NCBI GenBank assembly: GCA_963921825.1
Contig: OY997589.1
Coordinates: 21,597,735 to 21,661,734, forward strand
DNA: 64,000 nucleotides
From: Erodium maritimum
Lineage: Eukaryota; Streptophyta; Magnoliopsida; Geraniales; Geraniaceae
Direction of reading: 5' to 3'
Positions 53,981 through 64,000 of the stretch are shown here, in pieces. Below the pieces are notes generated by a model, which saw nothing but the letters and a program-made list of their open reading frames with translations, was not told where the DNA came from and searched no databases. Position numbers and translations under genes: made by a program. Positions within the stretch are counted from its first letter, which is position 1; every line of letters starts with the position of its first letter.

Positions 53981-54329
53981 TGGTATAATTAAGATAGTAA
54001 TTATTGGTTAATTAAAATAAGGTGATTCCCATTATAGCTCTCATGGTGGGTATATAAGTATGAAACCCTAGAGATTTGGTCATCTCTCTACCCATTTACG
54101 ATAGTTTTCTAATTCCATCTCTGAAACCTAATCAAGCCGCCTAAAGAGGGTCAACAGAGAATCCAAATTCATCAATCAAGTATTATTTCCGCTGCTCTAA
54201 TGGATAAAGGTATGTTTTTCTCGATCTATTATTGATTGTGAAAATCATATTGTTCTAAGATTTAGCCTTTTAAGGTTTATACAAAATTAGGGATTCAATT
54301 GCATGATTTTGATTCGATTAAAACTTACA
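53981..54329 (+). repeat. 5' LTR of a Ty1/copia element (349 bp)
   Basis: TGGTATAATTAAG...AAAACTTACA, ending just before a Met-tRNA primer site. TATATAA lies at 54052-54058, followed by an AAACCCTAG motif. The length is typical of plant copia LTRs. The element's 3' LTR is not in the window, so the boundary rests on the TG..CA ends and the primer site. Confidence 0.7.
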
Positions 54330-54330
54330 T

Positions 54331-54343
54331 GTGATATCAGAGC
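54331..54343 (+). other. Copia primer binding site
   Basis: GTGATATCAGAGC, one mismatch from the standard TGGTATCAGAGC complementary to initiator Met-tRNA. Confidence 0.7.
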
Positions 54344-54651
54344 TTGGTTTATGAACTTTGTGATTTTCCGATTAAATTTTATACCCACTGTTATGCATCC
54401 CTTTTATGCCGGCGTCATTTTTCTTTGTGTGCGCTGTGTGTACCATATATAGATGCTCTGATCAAAAAAAAATATAGATGCTTTGCATCGTGATATATGT
54501 TGTGCTCATATTATGTTTAATGATTGTATTGTGTATATGTTGTGTTCATATTATATTTAATGATTGTATTGTGTAGATGTGGTTGAATGTTGTTGTATGT
54601 ATGTTTGTAAAGTGGATGGTATACATGATGGTTGTATCATGAATGGATGAT

Positions 54652-56345
54652 TATTTTGTTTGATAGATGATGATTTTATTAGGGCTTTGAATACAAAACC
54701 GAAGATCTTTTTGCCCCAAGCCGGGGAAAAAAGAGGGGACCGCACAAAGCTATCCCAAATTAACCTTCAAAAGAGACTCTACCACACACGGTAAGAGAAT
54801 CTGCCTAAAAAACGAAAAGGAACAAAAACGTAGAAGGGAAAAATAAAGCCATACAAGGAAAAACTATTCGATCTGAAGCATAGTCCCTGTAGCTTTAAAA
54901 TGTCTCCAAGCTTCGTTTATGCGCTAAGCCTCAAGCTTCTGAGCTTCACTCATACAGAGTGAACGGGTCGAAACTCGAAAAGGCTGGTGAGGTTTCTTTT
55001 TCTTTTCCCTTTAACCTTTTGAATAGTTCCTGGCGACCAAACTGGGAAGTCTCGATCAAAACTTGTCGACGGGTTAAGGGGGGAAGACGATGAAACCTGA
55101 GAGTCCGAGTTTGGGGGAAAATTCTTCACCAAGTCAGAACATGATGCAAGAGGACGGACCAGGAGCCCAGATTGCTCAAGGGTTGGCACTGGCCTAGTAA
55201 CAGGTGGCCCAACATCCAAAGGGTCTGCAGTTGGGCTTTGGGCTTGATTTACCAGCCCAGCATGCAAACAATTGAAACCCAAATCTGCTTCTCTATTCTC
55301 AGGCTCGACTATAGCATTCACGCGAGAAGCTGCGTGGGAATCAGGTACGCGATCTTCACAGGCTTTGACCAAATTCGCAGCGTTAATAACGCGAGGAGAA
55401 GAGGAAATCGCAGCGCCAGTATCGCGTGGAAGCAAGCCATTAAACCCGCCAGTATCGCGAGGAAGCACACAGATCGCGCGACAAATTTCGCGACTTTCAG
55501 TCAAAATTGCAGCTCCAGTTTCGCATGGGGAAGAGTAAATCACGGGAATCAAATCAAGGTGATTTGAAATTGAACCCAAAATCGCATCAAATCTTTGATT
55601 TTCCTAATTCACTGTCGCTGGAATCGTCGACGCCGGAGTCAACATTGCTGGAAAAGGTTCACTGTTCCGCGAATTTCCGGCGACCGGGGTCGGCTGCAGG
55701 TCAGCAACATCGACCTCTGACCGGTTTGAATTAATCTGGCGATTAAGCTTATCAAAAATGGTTTGCAGAGGAACTGAACCAACTGAACCAACGTTCTTCT
55801 CTTCCTCTTTTCTTTTTTTCGATCCAGAATGACCAGACCGGGCAAGAGCAACAGTCAATTTATGACCACTGAAAGTGAAATCGTTGAAAGTATCAATCAC
55901 CTTCAAAGCAGCCTCCGTCGATCTAAATGTGACGAACCCAAAGAGAAAGCCTCTTTTGTTTCGCCGCTTACGGACAATGGCGGAAACTACCTCGCCGTAA
56001 GTCTCCATCGAATTCCGTACCCACTCCAAGGTTGTACCAGCCGGGAGATTACAAATGTATACCTTTGTTCCCTGAGTCGACGCTTTCGTCACCGACTTCT
56101 TTACCGGAACGGAGTCCTTTTGCCGAGGCTCAACCGTCGTCACAACTGGAACAGAACCACCTTCACCAATCCCTGCAACAGACGCCTGTACAGCCCTTTG
56201 TCTCCTCTTCTTTGCTTTTGGTTTGGCCGGAACTTCAACATTCGGTTTGACTGTTACCGGCTTCGACTTTGCAACCTTGACAGCAGGTTGGACGGAAGAA
56301 CGAGCCACAATCTTACAATAAAAGTTGTAAGAAGAGAGTAACGTC
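54652..56345 (-). mobile_element. ORF1-only LINE derivative with RRM, inserted in the copia leader
   Basis: The minus strand carries one long frame with a single break near 55600. It starts at about 56308 (MARSSVQPAVKVAKSKPV, a non-ATG start in the current sequence), then a basic linker, an RRM (KVYICNLPAGTTLEWV with RNP2; LFGFVTF as RNP1; FNDFTFSGHKLTVALAR), and a long Ser/Pro-rich tail to about 54958 (RDTGGFNGLLPRDTGAAI, DRDFPVWSPGTIQK, FEFRPVHSV). Close by is EAWRHFKATGTM, matching WNQAAAKARIDIKEL of the copy at 20222-21878. A T-rich 3' UTR ends near 54652 with 'cctaataaaatcatcatc'. Endonuclease and RT are absent. A TSD was not found, so the ends are approximate. Confidence 0.72.
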
Positions 56346-56544
56346 GAGCAAAAAGTGGAAAAGGTGATTTTTTGAAATTACATAAGAATCTCTTAAGTTT
56401 TGGAAATTATTGTTTTACTAGTAAAGGTTTTGGAAATTATGATTTTCTCTAACGTTTTCCAAATAATAATTTGACCCTAAAGTTTCCAAAATCAAGGTCT
56501 ATTGTTCATGATGCATTTGATGTATTTGATATCTAATTATGATT

Positions 56545-56960
56545 AATTTGTTTGTCGCCAAAGTGACCAAATTATAAAGTTATACGGATATCAAATTAAA
56601 TATAATTTATTACTCGTTTACGTGTCTATATTATGAAATAATTTGTTAGTCACCAAAGTGGCCGAATTAAAAAGATCTATAGACAATGTCAAATTGAAAG
56701 TAATTGTTTGACTACGAGTATGCCAATTTGGCCAAATTATAAAGATCCATAGACATCAATTTAAAATAAATTTAATGACTCGTGTTATTGTCTATGTTAT
56801 GAATTAATTTGTTAGTCACCAAAGTGGCCAAATTATAAGGAGTTGTGGACAATGTCAAATATAATGAAATTATTTGACGAATGAGTATGATAGCTTTGAT
56901 TTGATGTTTACATTATGTATTAATTTGTTGGTCGCCAAAGTGACCAAATTTGGAAGACTC
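56545..56960 (+). repeat. Irregular tandem repeats in the copia leader
   Basis: The word CCAAAGTGGCC/CCAAAGTGACC followed by AAATTATAAAG and 'agacatcaaatt' recurs at about 56558, 56653, 56722 (diverged), 56819 and 56935, roughly 70-115 bp apart. Each core can pair as a short hairpin (GGTCGCC AAAG TGACC). It lies between the primer site and gag, where packaging or leader structures are expected. Confidence 0.7.
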
Positions 56961-57539
56961 ATAAACATCAAATTAAAATAAATTCAACTTCTCATGTTTA
57001 TGTGATACTATGAATTGAATAACATTTCGTTATTTTAAATTTTATCTTGAGTGTGTTGAAGTTCATAATTATAAATTAATTATGGATCACCCAGAGGTTG
57101 ATTATTCGTTTTATAATTTATGAACGTTCATGTGGAAAGTTAGTGTGTTCGGTTAGGTATGTTTAGTGTATCCAAATATTACAAACATGCTTAATCGTAG
57201 TATGTTAGTTGCCAATTACGTGAAATTATTTTTTTGCATCAACTATGTTTATGTTTAGTATATATTGTTGTTACACCCAAAGGTGAACTCCAATATGATA
57301 CATGATTGTTTCATACGATGTTTATGAATCTGTATTATAGATTAAGTTTATTACTCAAGGCAATAATGTGTGAGCATGTAGTATCGATTTTGAAGCATTT
57401 ATTTTTGTTTTTTTCGTTCATACGGTACATTTGTTATTAAGTTTAATTTCTTTAAATGGTGTGAATAAGTTCGGTTTCATCTTAGTAATCTGAATCTTGA
57501 TTCAACACTTTTAAGTGAGAAATATGTTGTTGTTACGAA

Positions 57540-58597
57540 TACTAGCAATATTGAGCGGAGATCTTTCCATGAAGCTTAGGAAAGATTTAACAAATTGAGT
57601 CTAATGTTTGTGTGAATGAATGTAGCAAACAACATTATGTCCACGCTTAATGTAAGTTAAGATATTAAGAAATTTATGAATTTTGTGGACAATAGCTCTT
57701 AGTAAGTTGACTGATAAATCGTTTAATGGGGCCTTAATGGGTACATTAACCACCATGAAGTTTGATGGTTCTTGTACCATTCATGAGCATATTGTTGAAA
57801 TACAATATTGCAGCAAGATTAATGAAGACCATGAGAATGGAAGTAAATGAAATTTTTCGAGTAACGTTTATCCTTAATTCCCTACTTTTGAGTATAGTAC
57901 ATTTTACGTACACTTTGATACTCTAAAGTTAATGGAATATGCATGAATTATAAATTATGTCCACTAAAGAGGAAGTAAGTGGAAAGTCATTTAGCTAATC
58001 TCATTGGTCATAATGGAGCTATAAATAAAGAATGGAAGAAAGTGAAAAAGGCAATCAAGGACCATAAAAACTAGAACAATCATCTGCTCAAATCCACAAA
58101 AAGAGACCAAACAACGATATGTATTGCTTATATGAAAGGATCGAACACTACCAGAAATTCCGCGCTAAACGTAAGACATGATTCGAAAGATGGGATAAGT
58201 TTATTGCTTCATTATGTTTCGAATCAAATTTAACTAAAGTTTCTTATAATGATTTGTGGATTGATTGGTGTGCCATAACTTATGTTCCAATAACTATGCA
58301 AGGATTTTTATTTATGACTTTTATGTTATTTTTAATGTCTCGCATTTGAGTTTCTAAACTTGATAAAGTTTGGTATATATATATATATATATATTAATAG
58401 GAAGGGTGTTTTAGTCCGTTCAAATAAAATCTCTTTACGGGTTATGGAATTTTATGATGATTTGTATAATTTATATATTAATCCCTTTTTAGTTTGTTCA
58501 AGCAAAATCTGTTTATTGGTTTTAGGATTTTATGATGATTTGTACAAACTATATATTGATGTCCTTTTGTCGAGACTCTCTAAACCTTGCATCCTAA
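57540..58597 (+). pseudogene. Copia gag and protease remnants
   Basis: GALMGTLTTMKFDGSCTIHE at about 57727 matches the plant copia gag core (usually LTTMKYDG..TIHEH). Around 58130-58330 frames read YAFMKGSNT, then WIDWCAITYVPITMQGFL at about 58255, where copia protease has W-DSGAT-H. The catalytic DSG triad is lost. A tandem duplication of about 85 bp ('ttttatgatgatttgta' at 58449 and 58529) ends the segment before the MITE. Confidence 0.7.
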
Positions 58598-58904
58598 GAG
58601 CAGATCCAACGGGTCGTGTCTACCCGTCGTATCTGGTGTAAGCACGGCCCTGACACGACGCGTAGACACGGCTGGTTGTGTCTACCCGTCGTCTCTGCGG
58701 TGTCGTGTCTACTGGTCGTTGTTGAATCTAGCAACGACGCCAAGTAGTGTCTACCAGCCATTTTGTTCCAAAAATGCTTCCTACCATGGCTTTAGACACT
58801 GTTCCATTGGAGGAGTAGTGTCTGGAAGCAGTGTTAGGAAGCCAAAAACAATGGTTAGACACTGCTCCTAGACACTGCACAGTGTCTAACCATTGTAGAT
58901 GCTC
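58598..58904. mobile_element. Tourist-like (PIF/Harbinger) MITE with TAA TSD
   Basis: GAGCAGATCCAACGG at the left is inverted as CCATTGTAGATGCTC at the right, flanked by TAA on both sides (58595-58597 and 58905-58907), the usual 3-bp TWA target. It is 307 bp, non-coding, and full of 'gtgtctac' and 'agacactg' words forming internal inverted repeats. Confidence 0.85.
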
Positions 58905-58914
58905 TAATATTGGT

Positions 58915-61900
58915 TGTCACGCCCCAAATTCAGTAGAACCGAACCTGGAACGCGAACGTTTAAGACAATAAAACATTTTTAAACCTTTTGAATAAATCAC
59001 TTTAAAACCACCACTTTGTTCATCAAAATAATAATTTACAACTCAAAAGTACGTCCCAACAAGCGGACAAAATACATGGCGTACGTCGCTAGACTCAAAA
59101 AGGTAACCCGGACTCCCGCTCCTAGCTCTTCAAGCTTCGAGAGCTCACCTAGTCCGTCCCACGACCAGTACCTGTAGGAAAAGCAGCTAGGGGTGAGCAT
59201 TCGCTCACCACCACGGATAACAGACTGACTACGACATACTAGCAGACAATGCCGGTAACACCAACAACAACCCAAACGCCGGGGACTACTATCCCCAAAC
59301 TCAAGTAACCCGACTGACACACGACCACTATTACTTTCCTCAACCGACTCAACATTCGGACACGTAATGTAGACCCAACACAGCGGTTACGACTTCCACC
59401 AAAGACTCAAAAGATAACCACGCAACATCCAAGATCACAAAGGATCGCACACCAAACAAGATCACAAAGGCTCGCACTCCAGCCAGCTGCTCAGTGCCGG
59501 TTGCTAACCGGATGGGCTCGAGCCTGCCCCACGCAACTTTACCGATCCCTGTCAGTCCAGGCGGTCGACCTATTAGCGATATATATCGAGCTACTTTTCC
59601 GATAGCTAGTCGGAAGGGGAGCAACCCTCCATCGTCGAAGAATGCTCAACCTGCCGATCCCTGTCAGGCCATGCTAGCCAAAGAATGCTCGACTTTGCCG
59701 ATCCCTGTCAGGCAAGCCAGCCAACCTCCACGCAATCATAATCACAAACAAAGTTCAACAACCAGCAACAACACAGGTTCAACACTCCACAAGCACTCAT
59801 GGCCACCCAAGACACCAACAGTAAAACACGGGTTCAACAACCCCACGGGCACTCATGGCCACCCAAGACACCTACAGTAAAACACGGGCTCAACAACCCC
59901 ACGGGCACTCATGGCCACACAAGACACCAACAGTAAAGACACGGGTTCAACAACCCCACGGGCACTCATGGCCACCCAAGACACACCAACAGTAAAACAC
60001 GGGCTCTCAACAACCTCACGGGCACTCATGGCCACTCAAGACACCAACAGTAAAGACACAGGCTCAACAACCCCACGAGCACTCATGGCCACCCAAGACA
60101 CACCAACAGTAAAATACGGGCTCTCATGGCCACCCAAGACACAAACTAAATAATCAACCTCCGGGCATAATCAGATGCCTCCAGTAATTCTAATATCGAT
60201 AAATTCACTGCTCCTACGACACTGCTAAGTGTCACATGCATTTCTATTGTTCGATACATTCCCGTATCATACGACACCAACCGGTGTCGCCTGCCTTTCT
60301 ATTATTCGATAAACTTACTTAACCCACGACACCTAAGTGTCACATGCATTTCTACTGTTAACTTTCCCTAGTCAGGGACGAGATCCGGCTACTTTTCCCT
60401 ACCTCGTATGCTTTCTCCAAAAGCTCACAAACAAGCTATGGCGTGATCTCGGTCACTCGCCTAGCTTTCCCTTTCCTCTGTCGGTGGCACGATCTAATAA
60501 GAACACAATTTTAAACACTTTTACGCTTGCAGGCATAAACTGAATTTTAATAAACTTGACACCCAAAAGTAACCCCGACAATGTCGATCACACCCAAACT
60601 TCCCAATTACTCGACATTGTCGATAATGGACCCGGAAAGGCCCGTTTCGCCCGACCCGGCGAATCTGCCCGGGATTGGAAAACGTCCTTCCGGGGCTCCC
60701 GAAAATTCCCGTTTTCGTTTCTACGGTCTTAGAATAATTCAAGGGTTCCTAAGCACTCGACGGAATCAAATTCCGACTTCCGAGTAATTTAATTCGCGTT
60801 TAAAGTTTCTAAACCCGTCAATTACAACTTTCACAATTTAATTCCAAATTTCGATCCGAGTGTGGATTAACGACTTGGGGAACGTCCTAAACCACCCGAA
60901 CACGAAACCCGAATACCCGAGCATGTGGGCCCCACCCGTCCACCCTTGGCCGTGGATGGCTAAGGCCATTTTGGGGCCGGTCCACCATGGTGGTGGCCAG
61001 TCCTAGCTCCGGCCAGCCACCCCATGGCCGGCCAGCCACCATACACGGTGGCCGGAGCTCCCCCCGAGCCTCCGGTCACCGGAAAACGGTCATCCTTTCG
61101 CTCCAAAACACCTCCAACGAACCCCACACCTCAACACAACCATAAACTACTAATTTTAACCCAAACCCTAACTTTCAAACTTAACAAAACGAAAATCGGT
61201 TAGATGCTCACCGTAGAGAATGACGGTGTGAACTCGATTCTTCTATCTTTGAGACAATCCAATGGTTTGATGATCGAGGAAATAGAAAAACCCTAACCTT
61301 TCTCCTTTCTTTTTCCTTTTCCTCCTTCTCCTTCTTCTCTCCACTTTCTCTCTCTACACAACTCCCCTTTTCTGTTAAATGGCCGAGACTAACAAGTCAT
61401 CTCCTTTGTTTTGTTTCAAAATCACACCCTTTTACTATAATTACCAAACTAACATCACCTTTCCATCTTTTGTTTTGTCCAATAAACCTAACACCACCAC
61501 ATTGGTGACATGTGGCAAGTGGGTCCCACCCCTTTTTGGAAAATATCTCCTAGATATTTTCCAATCAGATTCACGAAATTCGGACGTCTCGGGCCCCGAA
61601 CGGGCACTTTTTCCAAGAAATTACGAAACTTCACGTGCTACAAGGAAACGGCTCAACTAAGACCGCTGCGACGACGGATAAGCTTTTTGGATCCAAAACG
61701 GACCTCGAATGGACCAAAACGTCGCTCGGTTGACTTTTCCAGCGAAAAGCAACATTTCCCAAATTGGTCAGAAAGTTGCCCTGAGTCCCCCGGAACTCAC
61801 TTTGGTCGATATCGGGGTCAACTTAAGTCCGGTATGACCCTCGGGGTCAAATTTAGGTTCATTTAAGTGTCGGTCTAAATTTTTTAAATTTTCCTGTTTT

Positions 61901-61940
61901 TCGCAGATTTGACTGGTGTTGACCGGGAGTGGTTATTACA
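58915..61940 (-). mobile_element. Solo LTR (3.03 kb) in the copia element, with TSD
   Basis: The plus strand runs TGTCACGCCCC...GTGGTTATTACA, with the exact 5-bp TSD TTGGT at 58910-58914 and 61941-61945. It is the most complete copy of the subfamily also seen at 1-2705 and 27168-29183. It contains the 'gggctctcatggccaccc' array at 59790-60150 and the 'gacactgctaagtgtcac' and 'gacaatgtcg' palindromes. No internal domain is present. Orientation (minus) follows from the shared GGGGCGTGACA end. Confidence 0.95.
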
Positions 61941-63860
61941 TTGGTACTAAATGTGGTTTACTTAATAAATACTTTTCTTACTTGTGACATAACGTTTTGG
62001 GTCATATATCTAAGGAAATGATTGAAAGGTTAGTAAAGAATGACCTCTTCATTTATTTGGATTTATTTGATCATAAAAATTGTGTTGAGTGCATTTAAGG
62101 AAAGCACATAAGACACATACTTACGGAAATAGTCACAAGAAGCTTATAGCTCCTTGAAGTTGTACACACCGACATTTATGGGGTTAATGTTCTATCATTT
62201 TGATGGATAAAAGTATTTACCAACTTTATTGATGATGTTTTGCGTTACAGATGTGTCTAGTTATCACATGACAAATCTCAAACGTTAGATATTCTTGAGG
62301 TGTTTTTGAATGATGTTGAGATACAATTAGACAAAAGGGTGAGAATTGTTTGTAATGAAAGAGATGGTGATTACAAAATTTATTATGAAAGTGGATAGTG
62401 TCCATTCCATTTTCTAAGTTCTTAAAGGTTGTGGTATATGGATTACACCAACATAATGATGTTGCAAAAGTCATAATTGTACCTTAATGCATATGGTTAG
62501 TGTGAGCTTGGAATAAAGATTCAAGAAGTTAGAGTGCATGTCTGTTTGTCTCCATCTTCTTCTCAAGTTGTTGTTCATGTACATGTTGACCATGATAATG
62601 ATATACAAGAACAACAAATTCATGTCTAAGCACCACATTATGGAGTTGAAATGAATGAGTCTATGATAGATAAATCACTAGAAACTACATTACGAAACTT
62701 GTTAAATCTAATGATTAAGTGGTCTATCTATAGGATTCCAATTATAACTTTGAAATCATAGAGTGGTACCGTTCTGTTTTCATAATCCATAAAAATTAAA
62801 TTGTAGCTCATTACGATTTAGAGTTTCACCAAATGGAAGTGAAAACTATTTTTCTAGAATGAGAACTTAGATGAAAAAAAAAATATGGGTCAACCTGAAG
62901 GTTTTGTGGTTGATAGAAAAGAACACACAGTGTGTAAACTTAAGAAGTCAATATACAAAGTTAAATAGTTTCCCAACGATGTTATCTAAAGTTTAATGAT
63001 AACATATTCTTTGGACTTAAAGAAAACATCGTTGATCGATGTATGTATCTAGAGATCAGCGGGAACAAGTTTACAATTTATGGTTTATATGTTGACGATA
63101 TCTTGCTTGTTATTAATGATCTAGGTTTATAATGGTCGAACCAAGAAATTTATCTCTAAATTTTTGGGGAACGAAATGTATGACTGAGACATCCTTTGTG
63201 ATATATTGATCAATAAATCGCAAGGATGGTGGGGATTGTCTCATAAAGCATACATTATAAAATTCTAGAGAGATTCAAGATGAATAAATGCTTTATAATT
63301 GTTGTTCCAATTTAAGTTCTAATATTGGTCTCTAATAATGACCAAAGAATGAACTGGAAAACAATTTTATGAAATTCTTTATGTGAAGCTGCAAAGGAAG
63401 TATTGATGTATCTACAAGAATGAAAAATTTTATGTTCACTTTTAAGAGATCTTATCACCTTAGGGTGATGGATATGCTTATTCAAATTTCATGAAAAAGT
63501 ATGAAGTAGAATGTTATTTCTATTTTCACTATGGAGGTTAAGTTCGTAACATGCTTTGAGGCTTATGACTACAAAATTTAATTTCAGGACTTGAAATTGT
63601 CAACTTTATCGTCAAGTTGCTGAAAATTAATGTGATATTTTGTAGTAGTCTTCTTTATGAAACACAATGTATCATAAAGGTGCTAATTATATTTAATTGA
63701 TATACTTTGTCGTTAAAGAAGAGGTTTAGAAACAAAGAGTATCAATCAAACACATTAGCACAATTCTTATGATTGCAGATCCATTAAGAAATGATTGCTC
63801 ATAAAACATTTAAAGATTATGTTGAAAGCATGAGGATAATTGGATGTCATCATTAATGTT
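61941..63860 (+). pseudogene. Copia integrase, RT and RNase H remnants
   Basis: In scattered frames: HISKEMIERLVKNDLF with downstream NCVEC-like Cys (GAG-pre-integrase, about 62000-62095), LEVVHTDIYG (integrase start, about 62155), QPEGFVVDRKEHTVCKLKKS (RT, about 62890), YGLYVDDILLVINDLG with an intact YVDD at 63088-63099, SQGWWGLSHKAYI (about 63225), and ISTILMIADPLR (RNase H C-terminal block, about 63755-63790). Many stops. The segment continues the copia element after the solo LTR. Confidence 0.82.
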
Positions 63861-64000
63861 ATTTTAAGTTTTATGTGGCTGACACCTTGAGCTCTTTTAT
63901 TTGGTTTCTAATATAATTTATGAATCTTGTTCTATGCTTGGCATATGCATTATGTGAACAAACAAGATTTCGTCTTTAATAAGACATTATGGGACCATTA

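Larger units (their letters stand above)
53981..64000 (+). mobile_element. Decayed Ty1/copia retrotransposon with three later insertions, open at window end
   Basis: 5' LTR and primer site at 53981-54343, a leader with repeats (56545-56960), gag-protease remnants (57540-58590) and integrase, RT and RNase H remnants (61941-63860), all on the plus strand in copia order (gag, protease, integrase, RT, RNase H). It is interrupted by the ORF1-only LINE (54652-56345), a Tourist-like MITE (58598-58904) and a solo LTR (58915-61940). Many stops and frameshifts make it inactive. The 3' LTR lies beyond the window. Confidence 0.85.

Noticed and set aside
55604..56308. RRM protein as a host RNA-binding gene
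   Set aside because: It lies in a copia leader, is followed by a LINE-like 3' UTR, matches the layout of the TSD-flanked copy at 20222-21878, and has a frame break and no ATG start.
1..64000. tRNA or rRNA genes, organelle DNA inserts
   Set aside because: I found no cloverleaf with A and B boxes in proper spacing, no rRNA-like conserved blocks and no plastid or mitochondrial gene sequence; a tRNA scan would settle the first point.

Overview
This is a 64 kb piece of a repeat-rich flowering-plant (eudicot) nuclear genome. It holds three intron-containing host genes, all on the minus strand and all apparently intact: a phenylpropene synthase-like NADPH reductase (eugenol/isoeugenol synthase type, 5 exons, 313 aa, 25.4-26.9 kb), a MORN-repeat phosphatidylinositol-4-phosphate 5-kinase (8 exons, 731 aa, 41.0-44.5 kb) and an ORP1-type oxysterol-binding-protein-related lipid transfer protein with a PH domain (10 exons, 817 aa, 47.7-52.8 kb). 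I rebuilt all three from both strands with GT..AG junctions and a continuous frame. Nearly everything else is transposable elements, many nested.

Layout. 1-6.0 kb: two partial copies of a large (about 3 kb) Ty3/gypsy-type LTR in opposite orientation, meeting U3 side to U3 side at 2705/2706. 6.95-15.03 kb: an L1-type LINE on the minus strand with a 15-bp target-site duplication (TSD), split inside its RT zinc-binding domain by a 3.4 kb solo LTR with its own 5-bp TSD. 15.0-25.3 kb: a run of DNA transposons and short retroelements: a Mutator-like MITE, a hAT-like MITE, a PIF/Harbinger transposase pseudogene with an ORF1-only LINE inserted in it, and a second compact LINE-like insertion. 25.4-26.9 kb: the reductase gene, with a MITE filling most of intron 3 and a truncated LTR starting about 240 bp upstream of its ATG, reading toward the gene. 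29.2-40.3 kb: a chain of MITEs separated by (TA)n tracts. One of them is split by a 9.1 kb gypsy element with two LTRs, a Met-tRNA primer site, a decayed gag and only traces of pol. 41-53 kb: the two phosphoinositide-related genes, with a repeat of unknown class between them. 53.5-64 kb: a LINE RT scrap, then a decayed Ty1/copia element running off the window end. The copia element is interrupted by an ORF1-only LINE, a Tourist-like MITE and a second solo LTR with a TSD.

Function. PIP5K makes PI(4,5)P2 from PI4P, and ORP-family proteins move sterols or lipids, often in exchange for PI4P, so the two neighbours touch the same lipid pool. Their adjacency may be accidental. The reductase belongs to phenylpropanoid metabolism and has no pathway partner here. 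I saw no rRNA, convincing tRNA, CRISPR array or organelle insert. The features that most deserve follow-up are the (TA)n-separated MITE chain, the recurring ORF1-only LINE derivatives, and the LTR/MITE load around the reductase gene.
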